A DNA stretch of 64,000 bases. Source: Methylomarinum sp965277025 (GTDB lineage: Bacteria > Pseudomonadota > Gammaproteobacteria > Methylococcales > Methylomonadaceae). Numbering within the stretch: the first letter of the stretch is position 1; each line of letters starts with the position of its first letter. The translations under genes were made by a program, and so were the position numbers. The DNA is taken from the NCBI GenBank assembly GCA_965277025.1, contig OZ255706.1, positions 3,534,001-3,598,000 on the forward strand, written 5' to 3'. Below, piece by piece: positions 15,001 to 23,705 of the stretch. The notes beneath the pieces are model-generated. The model had not been told where the DNA came from and ran no database searches. It saw only the letters and a program-made list of their open reading frames with translations.

Positions 15001-17054
15001 TGCGGCAGTGAACGAAACGAATTGAGCAAAGACAGAAACTGGTGATTTCTAAGCTGCCTGTGCGGCAGTGAACTCATCCTACGAGCCAGGCGACTGACCC
15101 CATCTTTTCTAAGCTGCCTGTGCGGCAGTGAACTTTATCCTGGTGGCGCCATTGTTGAATAGAATTTTCTAAGCTGCCTGTGCGGCAGTGAACTCGTCGC
15201 CGCTCAGCCGGGCACCCTTGGATGATTTCTAAGCTGCCTGTGCGGCAGTGAACTGGTATTGGCATTGATTAATCGCTCAGGCTACTTTCTAAGCTGCCTG
15301 TGCGGCAGTGAACTATGGCCTCACCGGCGGGGAACCGGCCTCGCATTTCTAAGCTGCCTGTGCGGCAGTGAACTATGCATTTTACGGCAGCCGACATTGA
15401 CACATTTTCTAAGCTGCCTGTGCGGCAGTGAACTGTGAAAAATGAGAATCCTGTGAAAAATGCGATTTCTAAGCTGCCTGTGCGGCAGTGAACAACATTA
15501 AACCTTAAACAGGGCACACCAAAATTTTCTAAGCTGCCTGTGCGGCAGTGAACGGGATTTACTGTTGTTTCGATAACAAAAAAATTTTCTAAGCTGCCTG
15601 TGCGGCAGTGAACGAGGCGCGATTCAGCCGATTGTGTCGATCGATTTTCTAAGCTGCCTGTGCGGCAGTGAACGGACTATATCGCAGGCCATACGTTTAA
15701 AACGATTTCTAAGCTGCCTGTGCGGCAGTGAACCGTCAGATGAGCGTAATCGAACAAGCCGAACATTTCTAAGCTGCCTGTGCGGCAGTGAACGAACCAG
15801 ACGGCGAGGATTTTCCGTCATTTGATTTCTAAGCTGCCTGTGCGGCAGTGAACGTGTTATCGCGGCAACGGCGCACGGACTCTACTTTCTAAGCTGCCTG
15901 TGCGGCAGTGAACTATCAACGTCAGAGTCGATAGCCGAATTGCACTTTCTAAGCTGCCTGTGCGGCAGTGAACTCTGAACGCATCTCTGATTTGCTGTTT
16001 TTTCATTTCTAAGCTGCCTGTGCGGCAGTGAACTGAAAATCATCAACTCACATGCCCAATTTGACTTTCTAAGCTGCCTGTGCGGCAGTGAACGCGCCTG
16101 ACATGAATAACGACCGTGTAGATCTTTTCTAAGCTGCCTGTGCGGCAGTGAACATCAGGATTCTTCAGAGCGTCGTAAATTAACATTTCTAAGCTGCCTG
16201 TGCGGCAGTGAACCCCAGCAGTGATTGTGTGCGTCTATTAGTATTTTTCTAAGCTGCCTGTGCGGCAGTGAACAACTCGGCCAGCAGGGTGTTTTGTACG
16301 AAGATTTTCTAAGCTGCCTGTGCGGCAGTGAACAAGGTCTGGCGCCGGGCATACTCGAAGAAATGTTTCTAAGCTGCCTGTGCGGCAGTGAACGATCTTC
16401 GCGGCAATCCGGCGGTGCTGAAGCTTTTCTAAGCTGCCTGTGCGGCAGTGAACTATTATTCTCGTACACATAGAGGCCACATAGATTTCTAAGCTGCCTG
16501 TGCGGCAGTGAACAGAATTACGGGTTCACCAGCGTCCCGTTCGCTTTTCTAAGCTGCCTGTGCGGCAGTGAACCCCAAGGGAACTGGACGAAGGTCTATA
16601 ATGGCTTTCTAAGCTGCCTGTGCGGCAGTGAACAATTAATTATGCAAAATTCGGCTCCCGATTCATTTCTAAGCTGCCTGTGCGGCAGTGAACCACGAGT
16701 CCGATGACGGCCGCTGCGCCCCACAGTTTCTAAGCTGCCTGTGCGGCAGTGAACTCCGGGCTTTTAAAATCTCTTCGCCAGCGCTCTTTCTAAGCTGCCT
16801 GTGCGGCAGTGAACGATTATGACACGCGAGAAAACTATTCGCCGGTTTTCTAAGCTGCCTGTGCGGCAGTGAACGTTATGTGCTATAAGTCCATCCGCAA
16901 TGATGATTTCTAAGCTGCCTGTGCGGCAGTGAACAGATATGACCAGTAGGCGTCTGTCGCGATTGTTTTCTAAGCTGCCTGTGCGGCAGTGAACATGCGA
17001 TTGCCGCAGAATTTCGTCGAATAGATTTTCTAAGCTGCCTGTGCGGCAGTGAAC
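1..17054 (-). CRISPR. Type I-F CRISPR array, at least 284 spacers
   Basis: A 28-bp repeat, GTTCACTGCC...GCTTAGAAA on the minus strand, recurs every 60 bp. I count 285 repeats (the leftmost cut by the window edge, only 8 bp visible) and 284 complete spacers: 276 of 32 nt, seven of 33 nt (starting 2409, 3910, 7211, 8951, 10752, 12613, 16694) and one of 31 nt (7572). The sequence is the classic I-F hairpin repeat, recognised by Cas6f. The leader and cas genes lie to the right, so transcription runs leftward and the youngest spacers should be near 17026. Repeats are almost invariant; the one variant I noticed is in the copy at 521-548 (T at 538). Three spacers occur twice exactly and many are near-duplicates. 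The array continues beyond the window, so its full size is unknown. Confidence 0.99.
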
Positions 17055-17190
17055 TGTAGTCTATCACACAAAAAATACGTTACAACAAGCGCTTAAGGCA
17101 TAAAATACAGATTTATCCTTTATTTTAGCGCCTGTTGTAACTGTTTGATTTTACTATATTGTTAAAGAGCCAAAAAAACTTTGGTCAAAA
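17055..17190 (-). promoter_or_regulatory. Leader of the I-F2 array
   Basis: AT-rich non-coding stretch between the first repeat and the toxin gene. It carries an imperfect inverted repeat (13 of 14 bp): GTTACAACAAGCGC at 17079-17092 against GCGCCTGTTGTAAC at 17128-17141. On the minus strand a promoter-like pair, TTGTAA then about 16 bp then TAGACT, sits just before the first repeat. Position, base composition and direction fit a leader that drives crRNA precursor transcription and marks the integration end; the exact start site is inferred. Confidence 0.75.
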
Positions 17191-17194
17191 TGGG

Positions 17195-17782
17195 TCATTC
17201 CAAATAATTTTCAAGCAGCTTTATCGCCCAATCCGGCAAAGCATCATTGTCACTCGATAATTCACCTTGTCTGATTCGGACAACTTGCCGAAAAGGGTCG
17301 TCCCACCGGGAATTATCCAGCAAATAAACGATATCGCATATCGGGATAGCCTGTTTTATATTTTTCAGGAGCCGTGGAATTCTGCTGCGAACTTTATCTT
17401 CCGGAACCGAATGTCCACCTTCGCTGACTCGTTGGGCAATCCTGGCCAGATTGAGCATGAGATGATCGAGATGAATAAAAACCAGTATGATTTCATAGCC
17501 CAATGCCTTGGCCTGGGCGATAAAATCGATCTTGGAAGGATGGGAAAACACGGTCTCAAAACAAAAAGAGCGCCCCTCATGTAACAACTGAAAACGCATT
17601 ACCTCAGCAATTTTTGCAGCCTGATAACTCTGTTTTTCGGGGGCTTCAGGATCCAGTTGTTTCGCCAGAATATCGGCGTTGATGAATGACAACCCCAGCG
17701 GTTCCAGCCGGGTTTTATAGAAGGTAGTTTTACCCGCGCCATTCCCTCCAGCCAGCAGCCACAGTTGCTTGTCACTTTTCAA
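17195..17782 (-). CDS. Zeta-like P-loop kinase toxin (COG4185 type)
   Basis: A 195-residue protein with a Walker A motif GGNGAGKTT at residues 12-20, then FINADILAKQLDPE and CFETVFSH, the pattern of zeta-toxin-like P-loop NTPases (COG4185, often annotated as predicted ABC ATPase). Zeta toxins phosphorylate nucleotide-sugar precursors of the cell wall; whether this member does so cannot be read from the sequence. Its start overlaps the stop of the upstream antitoxin by 4 nt, so the two are translationally coupled. It lies between the CRISPR leader and cas6f, on the cas strand, which is an unusual place for a toxin. The family call is good; the toxic activity is inferred from pairing and family. 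Confidence 0.8.
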   Translation of the reverse strand: MKSDKQLWLLAGGNGAGKTTFYKTRLEPLGLSFINADILAKQLDPEAPEKQSYQAAKIAEVMRFQLLHEGRSFCFETVFSHPSKIDFIAQAKALGYEIILVFIHLDHLMLNLARIAQRVSEGGHSVPEDKVRSRIPRLLKNIKQAIPICDIVYLLDNSRWDDPFRQVVRIRQGELSSDNDALPDWAIKLLENYLE

Positions 17783-18195
17783 GAATCCGTTCCGCCTGTC
17801 TCGATAAATTGTCCGTTCTCAAATTTTCCGATAGTCATGTTGTCATCAGGCTCTATTTTTTCCAACAGACCTGGATATCGTTTCGATGCCTGAAAACGGA
17901 CTGCGGCATGGGTAACTGCATCAGATAATTTACCGTTTTTTCTTTCGTCCTCCAGTGCTAGAAATACCTTTTCAGGATCAACCGGTTCACTGATAACCGG
18001 CTCCGTTTTCAGCCGAATCAGCCCAGCCGACAAGGATAAGAGTATATCCGGGTCTAACACATCGGATACTGCCCGCCCAAGATCCGCCCAGTATTCAATC
18101 TGTTCAGCAGTACTGCGGTGGTAGCGTCTGGCGGTTATTTCCGCTATCTGCATTAAATCTTCCTGCAAACGAACAGGTGATGCTGCTTTTGCCAT
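17779..18195 (-). CDS. ParD-like antitoxin paired with the zeta-like toxin
   Basis: A 138-residue protein beginning MAKAASPVRLQEDL with a following TARRYHRSTAEQIEYWA segment, typical of the ParD-like antitoxin family (ribbon-helix-helix-type N-terminus with a longer C-terminal tail). I chose the ATG at 18195 because GGAG lies 6 nt upstream; an alternative ATG at 18207 would add four residues. The 3' end overlaps the toxin start by 4 nt. The C-terminal half should bind and neutralise the toxin. An 8-bp inverted repeat with an extended -10 element just upstream suggests its own autoregulated promoter, independent of cas6f. Confidence 0.75.
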   Translation of the reverse strand: MAKAASPVRLQEDLMQIAEITARRYHRSTAEQIEYWADLGRAVSDVLDPDILLSLSAGLIRLKTEPVISEPVDPEKVFLALEDERKNGKLSDAVTHAAVRFQASKRYPGLLEKIEPDDNMTIGKFENGQFIETGGTDS

Positions 18196-18224
18196 AGTCA
18201 ACTCCATTCGGCCTTAAAAATAAA

Positions 18225-18243
18225 TTGTAGCATATTGCTACAA
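18225..18243 (-). promoter_or_regulatory. Promoter/operator of the zeta-like TA pair
   Basis: Perfect inverted repeat TTGTAGCA-TAT-TGCTACAA in the gap between cas6f and the antitoxin. Read on the minus strand it contains TGCTACAAT, an extended -10 (TGnTACAAT). An operator overlapping the -10 fits antitoxin autorepression. Assignment of the binding protein is inferred. Confidence 0.6.
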
Positions 18244-18248
18244 AATTG

Positions 18249-18800
18249 CTAAAACCAGGGAACCGTGGCGGTTTTGCTTAGGCCAAACCAATCAAACCCC
18301 CCTTCCACAGGCTTATCCAGAAAATCAGAAAAGGTTAGATAGCGTCTATATTTTTTACCTGTTGATGCACTTTCCAATTCCAGATAAGGGTTATCAAGCC
18401 CTTTTTGAAACATTTTGGCTTTGTATTGTTTTTGCTCCTTTTTCGTGATTGTTCCACGAGCCAATAAACGACGATATTTAGCGGGAGACATGGTGGCTTG
18501 GATACGGGAAATCACTCGAAAAGTGGTATTTTCCGGAATGGGTTTGATCTCTGAAATGTTACAGTACCCAACTAATCCAGCTAACCATTGCATTTCCTGT
18601 AATTCCGTTAATCGTTCAGCTTTGCCATGAATACGCAGTAATCGACCTAACTTTATTTTATATTCTGGAAAGCTGACGCCAATATCATTGGCATTTAAAT
18701 TACACAAGGCTTTGTGAAATTTGGTATACACCTTATTCAATAATACATTTTCTCGCATTTCTGCATCTGGCAGTATGCGAATATCAATATAATGAGCCAT
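18249..18800 (-). CDS. cas6f: Cas6f (Csy4) crRNA endoribonuclease
   Basis: A 183-residue protein matching Pseudomonas Csy4 through its length: it starts MAHYIDIRILPDAE, has the catalytic histidine at position 29 (FHKAL), an arginine/lysine-rich repeat-binding segment around residues 100-135 (SRIQATMSPAKYRRLLARG), a STGKKYRR segment in the region of the catalytic serine, and the conserved end GLSKTATVPWF. It cleaves the I-F repeat hairpin and stays bound to the 3' handle of each crRNA as the Cascade head. It is the last gene of the cas2-3/cas7fv/cas5fv/cas6f operon, 11 bp after cas5fv. Nothing suggests inactivation. Confidence 0.95.
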   Translation of the reverse strand: MAHYIDIRILPDAEMRENVLLNKVYTKFHKALCNLNANDIGVSFPEYKIKLGRLLRIHGKAERLTELQEMQWLAGLVGYCNISEIKPIPENTTFRVISRIQATMSPAKYRRLLARGTITKKEQKQYKAKMFQKGLDNPYLELESASTGKKYRRYLTFSDFLDKPVEGGFDWFGLSKTATVPWF

Positions 18801-18811
18801 TGTTTTATTCC

Positions 18812-19816
18812 TTAAAGTCTGATCCGGGTCACATAGGCCAAACCTTTTTTTCCGAGATAAAAGCTGGAGACGCCGGCATTATCGATCATGGTTTTCAGTT
18901 GTTTAGCTTTTTCTGGTTCTATATCCAGGTTGATTTCCAGTCGTCCGCTGGCTTTGGTTAACATTGACACGACTTCACCTTCCCCCTTTATCCGTTCCTT
19001 ACGCATATAAGGGTTGCCCCAAACACGTTTCTTTTTTCCAGTTGTATATCGATCCATAAAGTCCTTTTTAGTAAATCCTCGCTTGGATATACCACTGATC
19101 CCACCGCTTTTCGATTTGGCTGTGCTCATATCATATTGCCTTTCCAGACGACTCATTTGGAGATACAAGCCAGAGCAATAAAACATGATCGGTTTTATTC
19201 TGTCTTTACTGTCCAAATATTGCGCATCAGGGTAGTGTGTATTCAATATTTTTCTGGCTTCATTTACCATTCCTTCATTGGTCACCGGTTTTTCTTTATT
19301 CAATGATTCAAGCCTTGAAATGATCGATAACGGATCGGTCTGCACCCTCTTGGTTACAGGTGTGTTGTGAATAATAAACCCACAAAGCTCGTCAAAATCC
19401 AGCGCCAATATCCCCCAGAATTGTTGAGAATAGTCGGAGTTAAAAACGGGATCATTTACTTTGATTGCACCTGTAAACGAATTTTGGTCAGTGCTCCCTG
19501 TCATGTTACGAATATATACAATTTCGTTATTTTTAACTTTTGGCTTGTCTTCATACTTGATTTTTTCTTCCAGTTCTCTGAAGTAGTACTTTTCAGAGTT
19601 TCTGGCCTGATAGAGCTTGCGTTGGTCACCGATCAAGCGATTAAGAACCCCCATAACGGTATCCAGACTGATGTTGCGCTCAATAAAGTTTTCAGTTTTA
19701 TCCAGCTTTTGGCCAGAACCGATAAATCCACGGCCTTTTTTAGGCAAGCTCTCATTATTGCTTCCATCCAGAAAGGAATTGCGCCAGCTTGCTTCATAAT
19801 CAATCGTTATTTTCAT
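18812..19816 (-). CDS. cas5fv: Cas5fv, I-F2 Cascade tail subunit
   Basis: A 334-residue protein that closely resembles Cas5fv of Shewanella putrefaciens CN-32 (the I-Fv reference), including WRNSFLDGSNNE near the start, LDTVMGVLNRLIGDQRKLYQ around residues 52-71, GGISGISKRGFTKKDFMDR in the C-terminal half, and SSFYLGKKGLAYV at the end. In that structure Cas5fv caps the crRNA 5' handle and takes over PAM recognition from the missing large subunit. It follows cas7fv by 14 bp on the same strand. The subtype assignment is firm because ordinary I-F Cas5 (Csy2) looks different. Confidence 0.92.
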   Translation of the reverse strand: MKITIDYEASWRNSFLDGSNNESLPKKGRGFIGSGQKLDKTENFIERNISLDTVMGVLNRLIGDQRKLYQARNSEKYYFRELEEKIKYEDKPKVKNNEIVYIRNMTGSTDQNSFTGAIKVNDPVFNSDYSQQFWGILALDFDELCGFIIHNTPVTKRVQTDPLSIISRLESLNKEKPVTNEGMVNEARKILNTHYPDAQYLDSKDRIKPIMFYCSGLYLQMSRLERQYDMSTAKSKSGGISGISKRGFTKKDFMDRYTTGKKKRVWGNPYMRKERIKGEGEVVSMLTKASGRLEINLDIEPEKAKQLKTMIDNAGVSSFYLGKKGLAYVTRIRL

Positions 19817-19830
19817 TATCTGACTCCTGG

Positions 19831-20775
19831 TTATTTTGCATAAAAATAACAGGCATATTCTGATTCCGGCTTTGGAGAAATACTGCTTTCATCCCTCTTA
19901 ATACGCATCATTTTGTTGCTGTCGTTAAAATCCACCAGCATTTCATCTACATACATATAAGATTTGGCCTGACGGATGGATAGCTCTGCAATGCGTGTCA
20001 AGGTATGTTTCACTAATGCCTGTATAGCATCACCATTGAGTAGAACTCCTTGTTCACCTTCTTCAAAAATGGTTCCCTTTCGGACATAATTCGGATGAAA
20101 GGTGGCAACGGGTTTTAATTTCGGGTTTAACAACTGAATAAATTTTTGTACAGCTCCAGCTACTTGCTCACCTTCGCCTTCCTTGATGACCATTGCCGCG
20201 CGGTCAAATTTTTTGTCCAGCGAAATAAACTGTAATTGTTCAATACTGATTGAACCGTAGGATAAGTATTCTGTATCGCCAAATGTCGTTTTGGAAAAGA
20301 ACGAAGAGCTGTCTCGCTCGCCGGTCTGGCCAAATTGTTCAAAATTGCCATTACCCAGCTGATCGACAAAGTCTTCGAATAATAGCGGACTGGTTCGTTT
20401 GCATTGACTGGAAGGTACAACATATCCACGGATCAATCCGGTAACTGATGCCAGCACATCTTTCAGATTTTTTTCGGCAGCAAAATGTAAATCAAACGCC
20501 TGCTCCCGGAAGAGATGATGACGGATACAGTTTTGACTGATATACAAAGGTGTCTCTTTGAAATCAATATCAGTTGGTTCTTTTCTGTATTTGTAGCCAG
20601 TGTCTTTTACACGACCTGACAGGTTGGTATAGCCTCTTAATTTTGGCAAGGTATGATTGTCAACAGTTTGTCCATTTTCCTGTGCCAGGTTAGTTGGGCC
20701 ATTCCAGTTCACCACACCATGCCCCAGGGCTTTGATTTTAAAATCGACGCTCTTGATTCCAGTAATTTTTTCCAT
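19831..20775 (-). CDS. cas7fv: Cas7fv, I-F2 Cascade backbone subunit
   Basis: A 314-residue protein very close to S. putrefaciens Cas7fv: it opens MEKITGIKSVDFKIKALGHG, then has VNWNGPTNLAQENG, ETPLYISQNCIRHHLFREQ, TGLIRGYVVPSSQCKRTSPL, FEQFGQTGERDSSSFF and QLQFISLDKKFDRAAMV. It polymerises along the crRNA spacer to form the backbone of Cascade. Its start lies 2 bp after the cas2-3 stop, so the two are tightly coupled. No cas8f (csy1) or separate small subunit occurs between it and cas2-3, which defines the minimal I-F2 architecture. Confidence 0.93.
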   Translation of the reverse strand: MEKITGIKSVDFKIKALGHGVVNWNGPTNLAQENGQTVDNHTLPKLRGYTNLSGRVKDTGYKYRKEPTDIDFKETPLYISQNCIRHHLFREQAFDLHFAAEKNLKDVLASVTGLIRGYVVPSSQCKRTSPLLFEDFVDQLGNGNFEQFGQTGERDSSSFFSKTTFGDTEYLSYGSISIEQLQFISLDKKFDRAAMVIKEGEGEQVAGAVQKFIQLLNPKLKPVATFHPNYVRKGTIFEEGEQGVLLNGDAIQALVKHTLTRIAELSIRQAKSYMYVDEMLVDFNDSNKMMRIKRDESSISPKPESEYACYFYAK

Positions 20776-20777
20776 TG

Positions 20778-23705
20778 TTATTGCTCCTCGTTATTGAATT
20801 GCTTGATTGAAATTGCCCCGATGGGCTGATTGATTCCTTGTGCATAATAAATGGCATAAGGATGGGGTTGTGCCTCGACCTTTTTCAGATCGGCTGGCGT
20901 ATAACTTAAATAAATCGGTTTTTCTGGATCTCTGGCTTCGTTTAGCAACACCTTATCGTTATAGGATTTTTTTGTGCCATCGATAATGTTGTGATGTTTT
21001 TTCGCCATAAAGGACAGCAGGTTTTGCTTGCTGTCCCCATATCCACAAATGTCATCCACAGGAGCCGTCATTTCCCCTGGCTCTTCCGTTGCATATTGAT
21101 CGGGAAAGGTTAGGTTGGTTAAATCCTCAACCTGACACACCGCCATCTGAACAAAGCGGTTATCACCCCGTAATGAATGTTTTTTGATTTTGACCGGTGT
21201 ATCTTTCTTCAATCTGATTCGTACCGGATCCATTAATTTGTTTTCCAGCACTTGTACGCTGGTTTTAAGCGCCTGGATAAAATCCCGTTCAATTGCTTTC
21301 AGGCTGACTTCATCATCATAAAACTGTCGATACAGCTCATATAATTCAGTCAATGTAACCGTGTCTTTATTCTCCAGCTTATCCTGTAAAAATTCATTCC
21401 AGGCTTTGGCGCTTTGCAGGCTATGTAATCGGTTTAAAAATCGTGCACAACCGCTTTGTTGTTTGCCGCTTTGCGCCAGACTATTCGGTATGGCAATGGT
21501 GTACTGGCAAGTCTCTGCATATTCGGCAAAGCGATTTAACCGGCCCAGTCGTTGCAGCCAGTTTTCCGCATGGGTAAACTCGCTGACCATAGTGCGACAA
21601 CTGATATTCAGAGCTGCCTGAACAATCGGGCCACTGCGTAACAGGTCATATTGCCAGCGTCCATTTTGTCCAAACTGTTCGATCGTTTTATTAAACAAAT
21701 CCTGCTTGTCCGTATTGGTGAATTTAGAATGCAGTAAAAGCGCCTTTTCCTGTTGTTGGTTATGGATGAAACTGAGCTGGGCTGTGGTTGCGGTATTACT
21801 GATAACAAAGGTTTTTTCCGGTTGCTGCCGATAGAGCGGATTGGATTCATCTTTTGTTTTTTCATCAAATGATTCAAAACGGATTCTGTACTGGCTTTGG
21901 TTAAAGCTGGGTACCGAAATAATATCTTCCGCCTCAATATTCAGAAATTTACGTACAAAATAATAATTTGGCGTCGCTGAAACCAGCAGGGCCTTCCCTT
22001 GCTCATGTTGTAATGCTTTACATTTAACCAGTTCTGCGAACAGCAAATTAAACGCGGGCATATTGATGTATTCATGAAATTCATCGAATACAACATGCGC
22101 TGTCATAAAATCCACCAGGTTAGTAACCTGCCGATGGGTGATAATGGCATTGATGAGCTGATCGATGGTGGTAATGACAATATCACCGGTAAAATAATCG
22201 TTTTCGGCTGTTTCCTGTTCCTTCCCGCCTTGTTTCTGAAACTTGAATTCTCCGGTAAAAATTTCAATCGTACTATCTGGCAAATATTCCGATTGGGTTA
22301 AATCATGATACAAACCCTGGCAAACCTGAACCCGTGGACAAACCCATAAAATACGTTGCACATCGGTATTGAATGCCCATTCCAAAGCAATTTTGGTTTT
22401 ACCGCATCCGGCCGGGCCTTGCAGCACTTTGACATTACTTTCATCAGAAATGGTTTCTGCCAGGCTTTTCGCGGCTGAAGCTTGCTGCTTGTTTCGATTG
22501 GTATCTGGATTGGGTACTTGCTGAAATCGCTGTAAACATTGCAAAATCTGTGAGGACAAATCAGTTTTTTGCTCCAATTTACCCACTAACAGTTGTTCCA
22601 GTGTTTTTTCTTCCAAATGCCTGCTTAGTTCTTCTGCTGATAGTGAAGAAACAAGACGATCCGCAGTAATAACCGCTGTTCTTGCCAGATTGTTTTTGGC
22701 ATTTTTCAAGATATTGTTTTTGTAATCGGTAACCTTTTCCCGGGATGAGTAAATCTTGTATTCAGGCAAAAAATATCTTTCCAAATCATCTACGGCATCG
22801 ACTGAAATTTCATCCTTTGGCAAGGTGATTTCCAATCGTTCATCCTGTAGATATTGACTGGCGAGATAATTCACACGCTTGAACAATGTTTGTGTAGTTT
22901 TACAAAGATCATCGAATGCCTGTTCGCCAATATTGTTTTTTAGCTGATCGAAAAACGTAATCAGTTTTTTGTGATCATTTTTGGGGCCTCTAAGTGGTTT
23001 GGCATGATGCCAGTAAACCACATGCGCAACCCTTTCCAAGCTTTCTTTATTGCCACAATCATCCTGATTCAATAATTGAAATAGCAAAAGTGAGATTTCA
23101 TTGTGGGTTGGATGTTTTTCAAACGAAAATTTCCCGGTTTTCTTGTCAATATGTTGCCCCTCTTCCGGAACTCCTTCAGGGCAACCTTCCTTTTTCAATT
23201 CTCCCGCCAACCACTCCTGAAAGCCGGGTTCAGCTTTTCCCATGTCATGCATGCACCCAGCAATATAGGCTGATTTTGCCAATTTCTCATCATTCAGTAA
23301 CTGTTTGATGAGTTGATAGGCCAAAAACCCTACTGCAAATAGATGTTGGTGTAAGGGTTGTTGTTGGGTATTGGCAAGAATCTTGTCTGTTTTGAACTGG
23401 GCTTCAGCCATGATTATTTCCTCTTCTGTATAATTTACGGGGACATAACCCCAATCATTGAATTTTGCTTTATTCCCCACCACCCACAACAATTCACTGC
23501 GACTTCGGCTTCTGATCCAGTGGCAGGCGACGGCGGTGTTTTTGGTGGCGGTTTTTCTGAGCAGTTTTTTCACCGCGCGCAGGCCTTCTTCGGTAATCAC
23601 CGTTTGCCAGGTGCGGCTACCGATGCGGTTGGCGAAGGCGTCCAGTACGCGGCGGGTGCGATTCAGGGCTTTTTTCTCGCATTCTGAGATGAAGGTGACC
23701 ATCAT
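20778..23705 (-). CDS. cas2-3: Cas2-3 fusion (type I-F nuclease-helicase with Cas2 domain)
   Basis: A 975-residue fusion. Residues 1-95 are the Cas2-like domain of I-F proteins (ALNRTRRVLDAFANRIG, then TAVACHWIRSRSRSELLWVV). An HD nuclease domain follows (GCMHDMGKAEPGF, residues about 150-165), then a superfamily 2 helicase with Walker A (GPAGCGKT), a DEFH box in VVFDEFHEYI, the ATP motif near SATPN, and motif VI (QRLGRLNRF). It unwinds and degrades target DNA recruited by Cascade and, with Cas1, forms the spacer-integration complex. A GGAGG lies 10 nt upstream of the chosen ATG. First gene of the effector operon; its promoter region is shared with the divergent vapB below. Confidence 0.95.
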   Translation of the reverse strand: MMVTFISECEKKALNRTRRVLDAFANRIGSRTWQTVITEEGLRAVKKLLRKTATKNTAVACHWIRSRSRSELLWVVGNKAKFNDWGYVPVNYTEEEIIMAEAQFKTDKILANTQQQPLHQHLFAVGFLAYQLIKQLLNDEKLAKSAYIAGCMHDMGKAEPGFQEWLAGELKKEGCPEGVPEEGQHIDKKTGKFSFEKHPTHNEISLLLFQLLNQDDCGNKESLERVAHVVYWHHAKPLRGPKNDHKKLITFFDQLKNNIGEQAFDDLCKTTQTLFKRVNYLASQYLQDERLEITLPKDEISVDAVDDLERYFLPEYKIYSSREKVTDYKNNILKNAKNNLARTAVITADRLVSSLSAEELSRHLEEKTLEQLLVGKLEQKTDLSSQILQCLQRFQQVPNPDTNRNKQQASAAKSLAETISDESNVKVLQGPAGCGKTKIALEWAFNTDVQRILWVCPRVQVCQGLYHDLTQSEYLPDSTIEIFTGEFKFQKQGGKEQETAENDYFTGDIVITTIDQLINAIITHRQVTNLVDFMTAHVVFDEFHEYINMPAFNLLFAELVKCKALQHEQGKALLVSATPNYYFVRKFLNIEAEDIISVPSFNQSQYRIRFESFDEKTKDESNPLYRQQPEKTFVISNTATTAQLSFIHNQQQEKALLLHSKFTNTDKQDLFNKTIEQFGQNGRWQYDLLRSGPIVQAALNISCRTMVSEFTHAENWLQRLGRLNRFAEYAETCQYTIAIPNSLAQSGKQQSGCARFLNRLHSLQSAKAWNEFLQDKLENKDTVTLTELYELYRQFYDDEVSLKAIERDFIQALKTSVQVLENKLMDPVRIRLKKDTPVKIKKHSLRGDNRFVQMAVCQVEDLTNLTFPDQYATEEPGEMTAPVDDICGYGDSKQNLLSFMAKKHHNIIDGTKKSYNDKVLLNEARDPEKPIYLSYTPADLKKVEAQPHPYAIYYAQGINQPIGAISIKQFNNEEQ

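Noticed and set aside
33..17067. Many open frames of 60-260 residues with regularly repeated peptides such as FLSCLCGSE, VHCRTGSLE and SLPHRQLRK
   Set aside because: They are translations of the 60-bp CRISPR period on both strands; 60 is divisible by three, so frames stay open across spacers. No coding signal beyond the repeat.
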